From: Pantoea cypripedii
Lineage (GTDB): Bacteria; Pseudomonadota; Gammaproteobacteria; Enterobacterales; Enterobacteriaceae
Assembly: GCF_002095535.1 (NCBI RefSeq)
Contig: NZ_MLJI01000002.1
Location: 381,786 to 445,785 of the forward strand
Direction: 5' to 3'
Length of the DNA stretch: 64,000 nucleotides
In this document: positions 1 to 8,783 of the stretch, in pieces
Numbering within the stretch: position 1 is the first letter of the stretch
Layout: each line of letters starts with the position of its first letter
Position numbers and translations under genes: made by a program
Notes under the pieces: generated by a model
Databases searched by the model: none
Told to the model about the DNA's origin: nothing
The model's input: only the letters and a program-made list of their open reading frames with translations

Positions 1-90
1 TGTTTCACTCATTGCATTACATAGGGCTTCAGACAGTAAAATCTTATCGTCTTCATCTCTCTCAACGATTTTTATAATGATATGTGGCAT
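1..90 (-). CDS. Tautomerase-family protein, N-terminal part
   Basis: The gene runs off the left edge, so only about 30 residues are visible. They begin Met-Pro-His-Ile, giving the N-terminal proline that is the catalytic base of the 4-oxalocrotonate tautomerase/MIF superfamily once Met is removed, followed by a beta strand and a helix as in that family. A very strong ribosome-binding site (aggagg) lies six bases before the ATG. It follows the broken short-chain dehydrogenase on the same strand, about 105 bases away, and probably belongs to the same oxidoreductase/detoxification unit. Family assignment is tentative because the body of the protein is missing. Confidence 0.55.
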   Translation of the reverse strand, partial: MPHIIIKIVERDEDDKILLSEALCNAMSET

Positions 91-196
91 GAATCCTCCT
101 CTAATTGATTATTTTCAGGACGGTTTTTTCCATAAACCAGCTTCAAGCCTTGCTTAATTGAGCCTGGTGATTATATCCAGGCTTGTCAGGGACAAA

Positions 197-942
197 TTAC
201 ATCACCTGACTGGTTGGCCTGAAGAGTATTTCGTTGATATCGACATTATCCGGTTGACTGATAGCAAACTCGACAGCATTTGCAAATGAAGAGGGTGGGA
301 TAGCATGCTCTTCATAATATTTATTGAACTGTCCGGCTACTCCTTCCTCGGTGATGTGATTGGTTAATTCGGTATCAACAGCACCGGGTGATATAATTGT
401 TGTCCGCAGATTATAGGGTTTTACTTCTGAACGGAGTCCTTCGCTGATTACCCTGACGGCAGTTTGGTTGCACAGTATATGGTCCCAGCAGGTGTGACCT
501 TATGACCAGCAATAGAAGAAACATTGATGATATGACCGGACCTTTGCTCTTTCATAATGGGAAGAGCTGCAGCAATTCCATAAAGGGTGCCTTTAATATT
601 GATATCAATCATGTTGTCCCACTCATCAACCTTCAGGCTTTCCAGCATTGATTGCTGCATTAAGCCTGCATTATTGATGAGGACATCAATACGACCAAAA
701 GCCTCAACAGCAGCCTTCAGTAAATTCTCCACCTGAACTTTATCGGTGACATCAGTGGCTATTGCTAGTGCTTTACCGTCCGCACTTTCAATATCCCTGA
801 CAAGTTTTTCAAGCCTACCGATTCGACGCGCTCCAGGTACGACTACCGCCCCTTTACTACTCAGGCTACGCGCGGTGCATTCACCTAATCCACTACTGGC
901 ACCGGTTATGACAATGACTTTGCCATCGATATGATTGTTCAT
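197..942 (-). pseudogene. Short-chain dehydrogenase (classical SDR), frameshifted
   Basis: The first 160 residues form a clear classical [11 protein letters not shown] cofactor-binding motif near residue 14, NNAG motif near residue 90, the catalytic Ser in NVSSIAG and the YCATK catalytic pair. Just after YCATK the frame closes with a stop. From about base 460 down to 197 another frame continues the family sequence ([10 protein letters not shown], then an SPGAVDTEL motif and a C-terminal segment to a TAA at 197-199). One base is therefore missing at about 460-463, in the codon after the catalytic Lys. As read, the product lacks most of the substrate-binding part. It would be an NAD(P)-dependent oxidoreductase of unknown substrate. 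A true mutation and a sequencing error cannot be told apart here. Confidence 0.8.
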
Positions 943-1208
943 TCGGTGTCACCATACTTTAATGATTTTAGTCATTTCATTTCCTTAGAGTTTTTGTATT
1001 TGTTTCTGAAGATTTAAAACGCCGGAATAAAATACCTGACGTTGATCTCTTATATACAGGCTGCTGCATATAGAATTTAGATTATGCATGACTAAAGAGC
1101 ATGTATTACCCCTTCAATCCTGAATGCTTCTATGAGTGAATTTCACTAATGAGGTGTTTAATTCACACTTTGTTTCAATGAGATTGGTAAAAAGCACAGA
1201 GATATCTT

Positions 1209-1584
1209 TCATGCCTTATTGTATTTGACATTTTTACGGCTGACTGCATCTTTTACGTAATTCATGCGTCGATAAGATGAGGGGGAGGTGTTGTATAACT
1301 TGATAAAAGAGCGGGTGAATGATTGCTGAGAATCAAACCCATCTATAAAAGAAATGTTTGAGATGCTATCTTTTCCACTAATTAAATCAGAAGCGGCATG
1401 CGTGAGTTTGGTTTCCCGGATATAAACAGCAAGTGCTTTTTTTCGTAACTGAATGAAATATTCTCTGCAAATGCCACTTGGAATAACCTGAATGCTTGGC
1501 AACATCTTTTATTCTAATGCGCACATAGATGTTGTTAGTGATCCATACTTTCAATTCATCTATAACTAACTCCTGATAAGTCAT
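1209..1584 (-). pseudogene. Small AraC-type regulator (SoxS/MarA size), frameshifted
   Basis: Two overlapping frames together give one 120-residue AraC-type DNA-binding protein. The first frame, from ATG 1584 (preceded by ggggatc), carries helix-turn-helix 1 (DVAKHSGYSKWHLQRIF). The second carries the linker helix (YIRETKLTHAASDL) and helix-turn-helix 2 (GFDSQQSFTRSF) through to 1209. The frames meet at a run of seven A residues on the coding strand (about 1438-1444); losing one A would restore the reading frame. It has no ligand-binding domain, like SoxS, MarA and Rob-N. It lies directly downstream of an intact paralogue and upstream of the broken SDR. Transcriptional slippage on the A7 run is possible, but decay or a homopolymer sequencing error is simpler. 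Confidence 0.75.
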
Positions 1585-1670
1585 GTTAAGATCCCCATTG
1601 ATGTATTCGGTTTTTATAGTGGAGTTTTAAGAGGGTACAATGAAATTTCACTTGTAATTTATTTCTGAAA

Positions 1671-2033
1671 TTAGAGTGAGTTAACTTTAGAGAAATAGGA
1701 TGAGGAATGTTTTTTCCTGTATCGCCCAGGAGGAATATCAAATTTGCTTTTGAAGGCTCGAGAGAATGATTGCTGTGTTTCATATCCATAGCGCATGCTA
1801 ATTTCTATCAAATGATCATTTGTGTTTGCTAAATCGACAGCAGCTTTATTTAATCGTGAGTCTCGTATGAATTCAGCAATGTTTCGACTAGTAACCCTGA
1901 GAAAAATACGCTGCAAATACCATTTTGAAAATCCAGACTTTTCAGCTATATCATCAATCTGTAGTGATTCGCTTAAATTTTTATCAATCCAGTCAATGAG
2001 AGTTTCTACAATAGTAAAATGGTATTCCATCAT
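1671..2033 (-). CDS. Small AraC-family transcriptional regulator (SoxS/MarA-like)
   Basis: The 120-residue protein consists almost only of the AraC DNA-binding domain: helix-turn-helix 1 around residues 30-50 (DDIAEKSGFSKWYLQRIF), the linker helix (FIRDSRLNKAAVDL) and helix-turn-helix 2 (YGYETQQSFSRAF), then the PPGRYR end motif. Proteins of this size and shape are SoxS/MarA-type activators that are controlled by their amount rather than by an effector. The ATG at 2033 is preferred over the longer frame because aggag sits eight bases upstream. It is followed by a frameshifted paralogue, which suggests a local duplication, and by SDR and tautomerase genes that it may regulate. The target regulon is inference. 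Confidence 0.85.
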   Translation of the reverse strand: MMEYHFTIVETLIDWIDKNLSESLQIDDIAEKSGFSKWYLQRIFLRVTSRNIAEFIRDSRLNKAAVDLANTNDHLIEISMRYGYETQQSFSRAFKSKFDIPPGRYRKKHSSSYFSKVNSL

Positions 2034-2037
2034 TATT

Positions 2038-2277
2038 TTATCTCCTGGCTGTTTTAAAGACATAAGATCTCAGATGGTCTATTACATAACTATTTTCAGA
2101 CAAGCTAAGCATTACGCTTCTTGCTAAGTCTGCGTATAATCCCAAGAGGATATGATTAGCATGCCTTTTGGTTGAGCTCTTATGCATCAGATTAGACTCT
2201 AATCCGTAACTGTTAGGAGTTTTAGGTGTGTGAATACAACCTTTTTTGTGCTGTAAATAATTACTGGATTGATTCAT
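2038..2277 (-). CDS. Small hypothetical protein upstream of AraC regulator
   Basis: A 79-residue reading frame with a plausible ribosome-binding site (agaggt, six bases before ATG). Its TAA lies four bases before the ATG of the AraC-type gene, which would suit translational coupling. The sequence is basic and shows no motif I recognise, and codon use is not distinctive. It may be a genuine small gene, a leader for the regulator, or a chance frame. Confidence 0.3.
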   Translation of the reverse strand: MNQSSNYLQHKKGCIHTPKTPNSYGLESNLMHKSSTKRHANHILLGLYADLARSVMLSLSENSYVIDHLRSYVFKTARR

Positions 2278-2519
2278 TGCTAACCTCTAACAGGTGATTA
2301 GTAGCCTGTTAGAGATAGTAGCAGTTGAGTTAAGTGATTTTAATACGTAAAATTTTTGATAATACGATGAATCCAGCTCATGAATTAGAGCACATTTTGT
2401 GAAATAAAACTGTTTATCTTTTCGTAGGAGTATAGTTTCATGCTACCCACAATAGAGTGAAGTGAAGCGCGCGAAAAAAGTTTATTTACGATATTTTAAA
2501 GACCGTCATTTTATAAACG

Positions 2520-3270
2520 TTACTGTTGCGGAGTAATCAGCAATTCTGATGTCTTTTGTTGTGAGCTTTGAACGCTTGATGAAATTTTGTTTAGAATGAT
2601 ATCTGCACCTGAAATTCTTGATTGATCATTATATACGCGTGTATAAATCTGCGAGGCGGCACCGTTATCATAGGGAGAAAATAATCCTGAGTCTTGAATA
2701 TCTACACGATCAATTAGAGGGCTGATGTCATTTGAGTATAAAATCTTAACGTCAATGTTCAAGTGTTCTACTTCTTTTTTAACTGCAAGAAGATAGCTTT
2801 CAATAGCTTTTTTAAATAGAAAAGTACAAGCCTGCACCAGGCATGCTTTTTACCATTTCTGGAGCACCAATCATTATGATTGAACCTTTACCCTGTTTAC
2901 GGAAATGCTTGATAGCAGCATTGACCAAGAGAATAGTTTGGGTAAAGTTTACTGAAACTTGTTCTTTTACAGCTTCAGGAGCCATGAATTCTGAGGCACC
3001 CAGAGTAACTGTCGTGTCAGTAATCACCAATGCATCGAGATGCTTTCCAGAAACTTCAATTCTTTTAATGGCTGAAGATAGTTCTTGTTCGTAATATTCG
3101 CTAAATATCTGTGGATGAAAATCCAGCGGATATTTTGAAGCAAGGTCAGTTACGCATAAGTAATCAATTACTGTACCAATAACAGCATCACCATTGGTGA
3201 GTAAATGTTGTGCAATTTCTTTACTGAAACCCGAACTTAAGCCTGTCATTAGCCATATGCGTTTTGTCAT
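2520..3270 (-). pseudogene. Short-chain dehydrogenase, frameshifted
   Basis: The N-terminal frame from ATG 3270 (aaggt upstream) has an SDR cofactor motif (TGLSSGF) near the start, an NxTQTI helix, and a GSIIMIG strand leading to LYF, where the catalytic Tyr sits; it then meets a stop. Another frame resumes with FKKAIESYLLAVKKEVEHLNIDV, the helix that carries the catalytic Lys in SDRs, and runs to 2520. The junction is at about 2812-2825 beside an A6/T6 run. The motif after the first strand departs from the usual pattern, so the protein may belong to an atypical SDR group. The adjacent plus-strand alcohol dehydrogenase is divergently transcribed. Confidence 0.7.
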
Positions 3271-3596
3271 TGTTACCTTAATCCATTCATGCGTGTTTGT
3301 AGATAAATTTGAATGGTGCAAAGTTATCTCTTTAAACAGAGTTGTTTTTACCTGAGAGTGCTTTCTAATTAGTTATGCGATCGAGTTGTCCAGGTAAGTC
3401 TTTTTACCTGCATGTGCCCTGTAGGCTAATTTTACTTTGCCAACACTGAGAATAAATGTTAGTTGTATGAATGGATACTTCGAAGAATTTAACTACTTAC
3501 TGAATAATACATAAATTCTTACGCCTTAATTATTATAAGTCATTGTTATAGAGGTAAAAATGACAATCACTTTTATCAACACGAAAAGAGGGTTTC

Positions 3597-4640
3597 ATGA
3601 AAACTATTGGTTATGCTGCTCTTTCAGCAGATGAAAAATTAGTTCCTTATCAGTTTATCAGACGCGATCCTAAACAAAATGATGTTCAGATAGAAATTCT
3701 ATATTGTGGTGTATGTCATTCTGACCTCCATACAGCAAATGGCGATTGGGGTCCTCAGCCTTACCCATTGGTACCTGGTCATGAAATAGTTGGAGTGGTT
3801 ACAGCAATTGGAAATAATGTTAAGAAATTTAAAATTGGCGATCATGTAGCCGTTGGCTGCATGGTAGACAGCTGCATGGAATGCGACCAATGCTCTAAAG
3901 GCGAGGAACAGTATTGCAGAGAAGGAATGGTTCCTACATATGGCGCACCTGATCGTATAAATGGTGATATTACTCAAGGTGGCTACTCTAAACATATAGT
4001 TGTACGTGAAGAATTTGTTGTAAAAATTCCAGAAACAATGGACCTGGCTAAAACTGCGCCAATACTTTGTGCAGGCATAACTACTTATTCTCCTTTGAAG
4101 ACATGGAATGTGAGTAAAGGCAGTCGGGTAGGTATTATCGGACTTGGTGGATTGGGCCATATGGCAGTAAAGCTTGCTGTAGCGATGGGAGCGGAAGTGA
4201 CAGTCATTAGTCGTACAAAGACTAAAGAAGAAGATGCGAAAGCGTTGGGTGCAAAAGGTATTCTTGCTTCTTCTGATACCAGCGCATTAACTCTGGCTGC
4301 GTGTTCGTTCGATTTGATTATTGACACAGTCCCTACTAAGCATGATCTTAATACCTATACTCCGCTTTTAGACATCGATGGTTCTTTAGTTATAGTTGGC
4401 CAAATTGGCCTAATGATGGAACCGCAAACATTGCCGCTGGTAATGGGTAGACGCCGGGTAGCTGGATCATTAATCGGTGGGATCGCTGAGACACAAGAAG
4501 TTATAAATTTCTGTGCTGAAAATAATATTTATCCTGACTGCGAATTAATTAAAATTGAAGAAATAAACGAAGCATTTTCTCGATTAGCTCAGGGCGATAT
4601 GGCCCACAGAATTGTAATTGACATGTCATCGCTGAATTGA
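3597..4640 (+). CDS. Zinc-dependent alcohol dehydrogenase / aldehyde reductase (YahK-type)
   Basis: A 347-residue medium-chain dehydrogenase of the cinnamyl-alcohol dehydrogenase/YahK group, which reduces broad aldehydes with NADPH in the cytoplasm. Catalytic-zinc ligands are Cys40, His62 (PGHE motif) and Cys158. Structural-zinc cysteines are 93, 96, 99 and 107. The Rossmann motif GLGGLG is at 182-187, and the Ser-Arg-Thr-Lys stretch after the second strand suits NADPH. Length equals the family norm. The ATG has gaggg eight bases upstream. It is divergent from the broken SDR at 2520-3270. Aldehyde detoxification is the likely role; the exact substrate is unknown. Confidence 0.92.
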   Translation: MKTIGYAALSADEKLVPYQFIRRDPKQNDVQIEILYCGVCHSDLHTANGDWGPQPYPLVPGHEIVGVVTAIGNNVKKFKIGDHVAVGCMVDSCMECDQCSKGEEQYCREGMVPTYGAPDRINGDITQGGYSKHIVVREEFVVKIPETMDLAKTAPILCAGITTYSPLKTWNVSKGSRVGIIGLGGLGHMAVKLAVAMGAEVTVISRTKTKEEDAKALGAKGILASSDTSALTLAACSFDLIIDTVPTKHDLNTYTPLLDIDGSLVIVGQIGLMMEPQTLPLVMGRRRVAGSLIGGIAETQEVINFCAENNIYPDCELIKIEEINEAFSRLAQGDMAHRIVIDMSSLN

Positions 4641-4911
4641 TTTTTTTATGCAGCCCCATTCCTGGATTATCTGCTAGAGCTTCCACTCTTAGTCACTGCG
4701 CCACTGCACCTTACCGGGTGGCGCACCTCGGTTCCGGTCCATTATAGCCAGTGTAAACATCCGGGAATAAATCTTCGCCAACTGCGTACTTTTATGCCTT
4801 AGCAGGGGCAGCTCCCCTTATGCGTTGATGACCCTGCTCAGGCTGATTGAGAGTGGCCAAGGGCATGAAAGTGTAATGCCGCCGGCAGAACGGCCCGAGT
4901 CAAATTACCAG
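4641..4911. other. Non-coding interval after the alcohol dehydrogenase
   Basis: Between the dehydrogenase stop and the end of the convergent repeat protein no gene is supported. A GC-rich stretch around 4700-4735 may be a remnant of an older insertion. Confidence 0.4.
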
Positions 4912-5481
4912 TTACTGAATTTTTCTGAGGTTATCCTGTCGGCTCCGCACAGTATCAAACATGTGCTCTGCCATTGTATAATTGCCGTTTTGAAGATAGT
5001 CCTGCGCCTGCTGCAGGTTATCCTCACGCTCTGGGTAGTAAACCGCGTCAGCCTTCACGGCTTGTATCAGCAGCACCAGTGCCGGAGGAATACCCTGACG
5101 CAGATTATCCTGCCGGCTCCGTACCGTATCAAACATGTGCTCTGCCATTGAATAGTTGCCATTCAGCAAATAGTCCTGCGCCTGCTGCAGGTTATCCCCA
5201 CGCTCTGGGTAGTTCACAGCATTAGCTTGCACTGCCTGCATCAGCAGCCTCAGATCCGGTGAAATACCCTGACGCAGATTTTCCTGCCGGATCCGCACCG
5301 TATCAAACATGTGCTCAGCCATTGAATAGTTACCATTCAGCAAATAGTCCTGCGCCTGCTGCCAGTGCGACTCTCGTTCTGGGTAAGAGAGAGTTCCTTG
5401 CTGTATGCAGTTAAGAAGTGCTACCAACTCTGCCGGCAGAAGATGCCAATTGGAGGGATCATTAAAATTGTTGCTCATCAC
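4912..5481 (-). CDS. Hypothetical protein built of three 58-residue tandem repeats
   Basis: The 189-residue protein has an 18-residue N-terminal lead (MMSNNFNDPSNWHLLPAE) and three repeats, residues 19-76, 77-134 and 135-189. Each contains a YPER motif, a helix (QQAQDYL.NGNY), and a second helix AEHMFDTVR followed by RQ.NLR. The repeats look like helical hairpins, but I do not recognise the family; they have the acidic/amphipathic look of a protein-binding scaffold. No signal peptide or membrane segment is seen. The neighbours are a dehydrogenase and an IS remnant, so context gives no function. Repeat units are more alike in their AEHMFDTVR halves than elsewhere, which suggests recent duplication or gene conversion. 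Confidence 0.7.
   Translation of the reverse strand: MMSNNFNDPSNWHLLPAELVALLNCIQQGTLSYPERESHWQQAQDYLLNGNYSMAEHMFDTVRIRQENLRQGISPDLRLLMQAVQANAVNYPERGDNLQQAQDYLLNGNYSMAEHMFDTVRSRQDNLRQGIPPALVLLIQAVKADAVYYPEREDNLQQAQDYLQNGNYTMAEHMFDTVRSRQDNLRKIQ
4915..5427 (-). repeat. Three in-frame tandem repeats, 174-bp period
   Basis: The segment atcaaacatgtgct recurs at exactly 174-base spacing (the ATG inside it falls at 4961, 5135 and 5309). Units are 5254-5427, 5080-5253 and 4915-5079; the last is cut short by the stop codon. The period is a multiple of three, so copy-number change would keep the reading frame. Confidence 0.9.
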
Positions 5482-5669
5482 TATCCTTAAACGCTGTGTA
5501 TTTGAAAATAATTAGTGAGTCAGATCTTTGTCTTCAGAACACGTCTCTCTTAAGCCATTCACCGCAGTATGAATACGGAACATAAACCATCAGCCGCAGC
5601 CCAATCTAAGGTAACAATTAATTACCACATCTTAAATCATTTTCAGCCGTATAAGTAACTGACATTTAG

Positions 5670-6085
5670 AACACTTTGTTTGGATGTACACGCCCGATAC
5701 GGCTCCTTGCAGAACTGGTGGTGGCGCATATATCGGTTATGTTCAGCTTACTCATCGCGAGCCCGAAATTCGTCTGACCGTCGCCGCCAGTTGCACTTTT
5801 ATTGTTGATGCGGATGACCCTAGCCTTATTCTCTAAAACGCCAGTATCCTTCAGTGCTCCTGAAAATAGCCATGCTACAGCACGGCCATCGGGCAATTGG
5901 CTTACCGAGTCGACGATCAGTCATGTCTAGCGGGCTGTCTGAGCGTTAGCGCTGGAGCATGCGGGCGACAGTGCCTGTCGGAAATACCAAGTCGCTCAGC
6001 TGCAAAACTGGTAATCAGATGTCGGTCTACAACACTAACCAGTTAAGCCATTGAACTTCGTTCATCGTGAAAAGCTCCGCACCAA
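5670..6085 (-). mobile_element. Decayed ISNCY transposase remnant
   Basis: Two blocks match the intact ISNCY transposase at 13907-15286. 5680-5860 corresponds to its central region (RINNK.A.GGDGQT and the following TSSA segment), and 5955-6085 corresponds to its N-terminus, including the stretch gttcatcgtgaaaa at the start of the gene. Most of the sequence between the blocks is deleted and the rest has many substitutions. It is the oldest of the ISNCY copies in the window and cannot encode a transposase. Confidence 0.75.
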
Positions 6086-6427
6086 ATGCTTTCCTCCTTG
6101 GATTGACAACACGTCATCATTATCGATCAGGTTAGCTTAGCCAACTTCTAAAAGACATTAATAATAAACAACATGAAGAAGTTCGGGTAACGTAAACAAT
6201 GTGTCTAAAGATCATTAGACAATGGCTAAATATCTTTGACTCAAGAGTGATCTAATCTGACCAACATTGCTAGTTTATACTGCTCATGAGTTTCGTTTGT
6301 TGTTTTCTAAGTCAGAGTTATCAGTAATGCATTGCAAACTTTTGCTGGCTGGAGAAATGTTGTGACTCAAGCCAGTTTTATGTTTTACAGCGGTTTTTGT
6401 CATTGATATTAATGGAGAGTGAGGACG
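6086..6427. other. Intergenic region upstream of the amidohydrolase
   Basis: An AT-rich interval of about 340 bases with no supported gene. It probably contains the promoter for the plus-strand detoxification genes starting at 6428; no operator could be recognised. Confidence 0.4.
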
Positions 6428-7462
6428 ATGAAAATCATTTGCCTTGAAGAACATACTCTGGATAAAGAACTGGGTATGGCAACAATATCAGCAGCAATAG
6501 CTCAGGCTCCGTTTCTTACTCACTGGGGCCGAGCTGTTTCTGACGGTAATAATCCCGATAGAAGTCGTCCTCAAATCGAAAAAAACGACCTCATCAATGT
6601 AAAAGGAGTCGATATTGGCCAGAGGCGTCTGCAAGATATGGATGATGCTGGTATTAGTATGCAGATCTTATCGGTCGGAGGATTTCCACAACTGGCTCCA
6701 GAAAATGACGCAATCAACCTGAACAGAGCGGCCAATGACCGTCTCGCTGAGGCTGTGACTCTTAATCCTAGTCGCTTTGCGGCTTTTGCGACACTTCCCT
6801 GGACGCAACCAGATGCAGCCGAAGAAGAACTTGAAAGGGCGGTTAAAAATTTAGGATTTAAAGGTGCATTGTTAAATGGCAGACCTTCAGAAAACTTTCT
6901 CGACCATCCAGATTTCGATAATCTGTTGTGCCTTTTTAACAGACTAAATGTTCCGCTTTATCTTCACCCGGGGCTGCCTGTTCAGACTGTACAGAAGGCT
7001 TATTACAGTGGTTTCAGTGATGAAGTTTCTGCCAGATTATCGATGTTTGGCTGGGGATGGCATCACGAAGCGGGAATTCATTTGCTGCGATTAATTTTAT
7101 CTGGTGCATTCGATAGATACCCTAATCTTCAGGTGATCAGTGGCCATTGGGGTGAGATGTTACCATTCTGGTTACAACGCCTTGATGACAGTATCCCACT
7201 GGCAGCTTCAGGTTTACGGCGCTCGATTACCCAGACTTTTCAAGAACAGGTTTACGTTACACCTAGCGGTATGCTGACTTTGCCTCATTTCAGGTTTATT
7301 TATGAACTGATGGGAGCCAAACGGATCCTTTTTTCTGCTGATTATCCATATCAAACACTTGATGGCGTGATGGACTTCATCCAGTGTTTGCCTGTTTCAG
7401 AAGAAGAAAAAGAATTGATAGCTTTCCGCAATGCCGAACAATTACTCGGTGTAAAAGCATGA
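6428..7462 (+). CDS. Amidohydrolase-2 family protein (resorcylate/ACMSD-type decarboxylase fold)
   Basis: The 344-residue protein has the metal-dependent TIM-barrel pattern of PF04909. It starts with LEEH (residues 6-9), typical of gamma-resorcylate decarboxylases, and has His180 in LYLHPG, His240 and Glu243 in SGHWGE, and Asp305 in FSADYPY. These enzymes decarboxylate or hydrolyse aromatic and semi-aldehyde acids in the cytoplasm. The ATG at 6428 is preferred to the in-frame GTG at 6419, which lies too close to ggag. It is the first of several co-oriented genes (ABM protein, flavodoxin, isomerase-like, DJ-1). A strong hairpin follows it. The substrate cannot be named from sequence. Confidence 0.88.
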   Translation: MKIICLEEHTLDKELGMATISAAIAQAPFLTHWGRAVSDGNNPDRSRPQIEKNDLINVKGVDIGQRRLQDMDDAGISMQILSVGGFPQLAPENDAINLNRAANDRLAEAVTLNPSRFAAFATLPWTQPDAAEEELERAVKNLGFKGALLNGRPSENFLDHPDFDNLLCLFNRLNVPLYLHPGLPVQTVQKAYYSGFSDEVSARLSMFGWGWHHEAGIHLLRLILSGAFDRYPNLQVISGHWGEMLPFWLQRLDDSIPLAASGLRRSITQTFQEQVYVTPSGMLTLPHFRFIYELMGAKRILFSADYPYQTLDGVMDFIQCLPVSEEEKELIAFRNAEQLLGVKA

Positions 7463-7867
7463 ATGCCAGCTCTCTGCCACTGTTGGGGAGACAGGTTTCT
7501 CCCCAACTGATTATTAGCTTTTAGCTAAAAGTCTTTAAGCTATTAATACCCTAAAAAACCGAGAATAACCTTTCTATACTGAAATCAGTAATGAAAGGTT
7601 TTATATGTACTACATTTTATTTTTCTGATGAGCGCCTGACTCATCAGGTGCGAGAAGTAGTGACTATTGCCATTCTGATTATTATGAGTGGAGTGTTCAG
7701 TCAACTTTATGCACACGTTAATATCGGTAAAAAAGCTTGAGTGATAAGTAACTAAAAGTTTATATCAAAAAATAAATCAAAGAATGATATTTTTTAATTG
7801 GTTGTGCTAACCGGCCTTGTGATTAATACATCTGAGAGTTAAGTGTTTTTCCATAAAAAGGTAATTC
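7463..7867. other. Intergenic region with hairpins and a possible gene remnant
   Basis: About 400 bases without a supported gene. Besides the hairpin at 7482-7507, a hydrophobic open stretch at about 7640-7740 (TIAILIIMSGVFSQLY) could be the tail of a lost membrane protein, but no start or family can be shown. Confidence 0.35.
7482..7507 (+). terminator. Hairpin after the amidohydrolase gene
   Basis: A perfect 10-bp inverted repeat (gttggggaga / tctccccaac) with a 6-base loop begins 19 bases after the stop codon. There is no clear T-run behind it, so it may be a terminator or a 3' stabilising hairpin. Confidence 0.55.
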
Positions 7868-8596
7868 ATGAAAAATCCATGCCTGTTGATTTCTTTTTTT
7901 CTCAGTTTTTCAGTGTCTGCAATGAAATCGGAAAAATCATGCGGGCTTGTATTTAACATATCTGAATTGACAGTGAAAAATGGGGAAATGGCAGCTTATG
8001 ATCGTGTGGCTGAGAGCAATATAACAAAGTCATTGGCCAGTGAAGATGGAACGCTGGGAATGTATTCTATTAAGCGAAAGTCCGATACAAATCAGGCTTA
8101 CATGATAGAGATTTATTCTGATTCTCGCGCATATCAAAAGCATAAAGATTCTCCACAATATAAGGAGTTCCTCATTCGCTCCCCTGAAATCCTTGATAAG
8201 AATCATAAAAGGATGATTAATCTTACACCTAAGTTTATGGGCGATAAGAAGTTGCATCAAACCAAATATACCATCAATAACCTGGTTATTGTTGAGGTGA
8301 AACCTGAATTTAATGCGGCATTTAGTAGCGTTGTCGTTCCAGAAATGAAGCAGTCGCTTAAAGTTGAGAACGGTGTGCTGGCGATGTACGCAGGCATAGA
8401 AACCACAAACCCTACACGCTGGTATTTTTATGAAATTTATGCTAGCGAAGCTGATTATCAGAAGCATCGCCAAACACCACATTTCAAAGATTATCTTAAA
8501 CTAACTGCTAATATGACGACTCGAAAAGATTCCATCCCGGTTAAACCTGAAGTGCTGATGAATAAAGGCGGGTTGATCTTCGTATGTAAGAATTAA
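7868..8596 (+). CDS. Exported protein with two ABM (antibiotic biosynthesis monooxygenase-like) domains
   Basis: A 242-residue protein with a hydrophobic N-terminus (CLLISFFLSFSVSA) that looks like a signal peptide. Two ferredoxin-like ABM repeats follow, about residues 28-110 and 133-220. Both end in a similar signature (EIYSDSRAYQKHKDSPQYKEF and EIYASEADYQKHRQTPHF). ABM domains bind small aromatic or quinone compounds and often act as cofactor-free oxygenases or dimeric binding modules. Tandem and exported forms are less common than single cytoplasmic ones. The start codon has aaggt ten bases upstream. Function in the periplasm is inference from the signal peptide. Confidence 0.8.
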   Translation: MKNPCLLISFFLSFSVSAMKSEKSCGLVFNISELTVKNGEMAAYDRVAESNITKSLASEDGTLGMYSIKRKSDTNQAYMIEIYSDSRAYQKHKDSPQYKEFLIRSPEILDKNHKRMINLTPKFMGDKKLHQTKYTINNLVIVEVKPEFNAAFSSVVVPEMKQSLKVENGVLAMYAGIETTNPTRWYFYEIYASEADYQKHRQTPHFKDYLKLTANMTTRKDSIPVKPEVLMNKGGLIFVCKN

Positions 8597-8783
8597 AAAA
8601 TTATATGGTGCAACACATTAAAGTTCGCATTTTAAACTAATCCAGGCGCATGCAGTTTCATTGTTAAAAAATAAAATAATAAGGCTATAATTTATAATGA
8701 TTTTTCTAACTTGTCGCATAAAGAAAAGAGTTACTTATAATCAGAGTATGTGTTTATCTATACGTCAAATCGGAAATTAAAAA

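Noticed and set aside
1430..1450. Programmed frameshifting at the A7 run in the second AraC-type gene
   Set aside because: The shift needed is +1 at an A-run, not the usual -1 slippery pattern, and no stimulatory structure was evident; decay or sequencing error is simpler.
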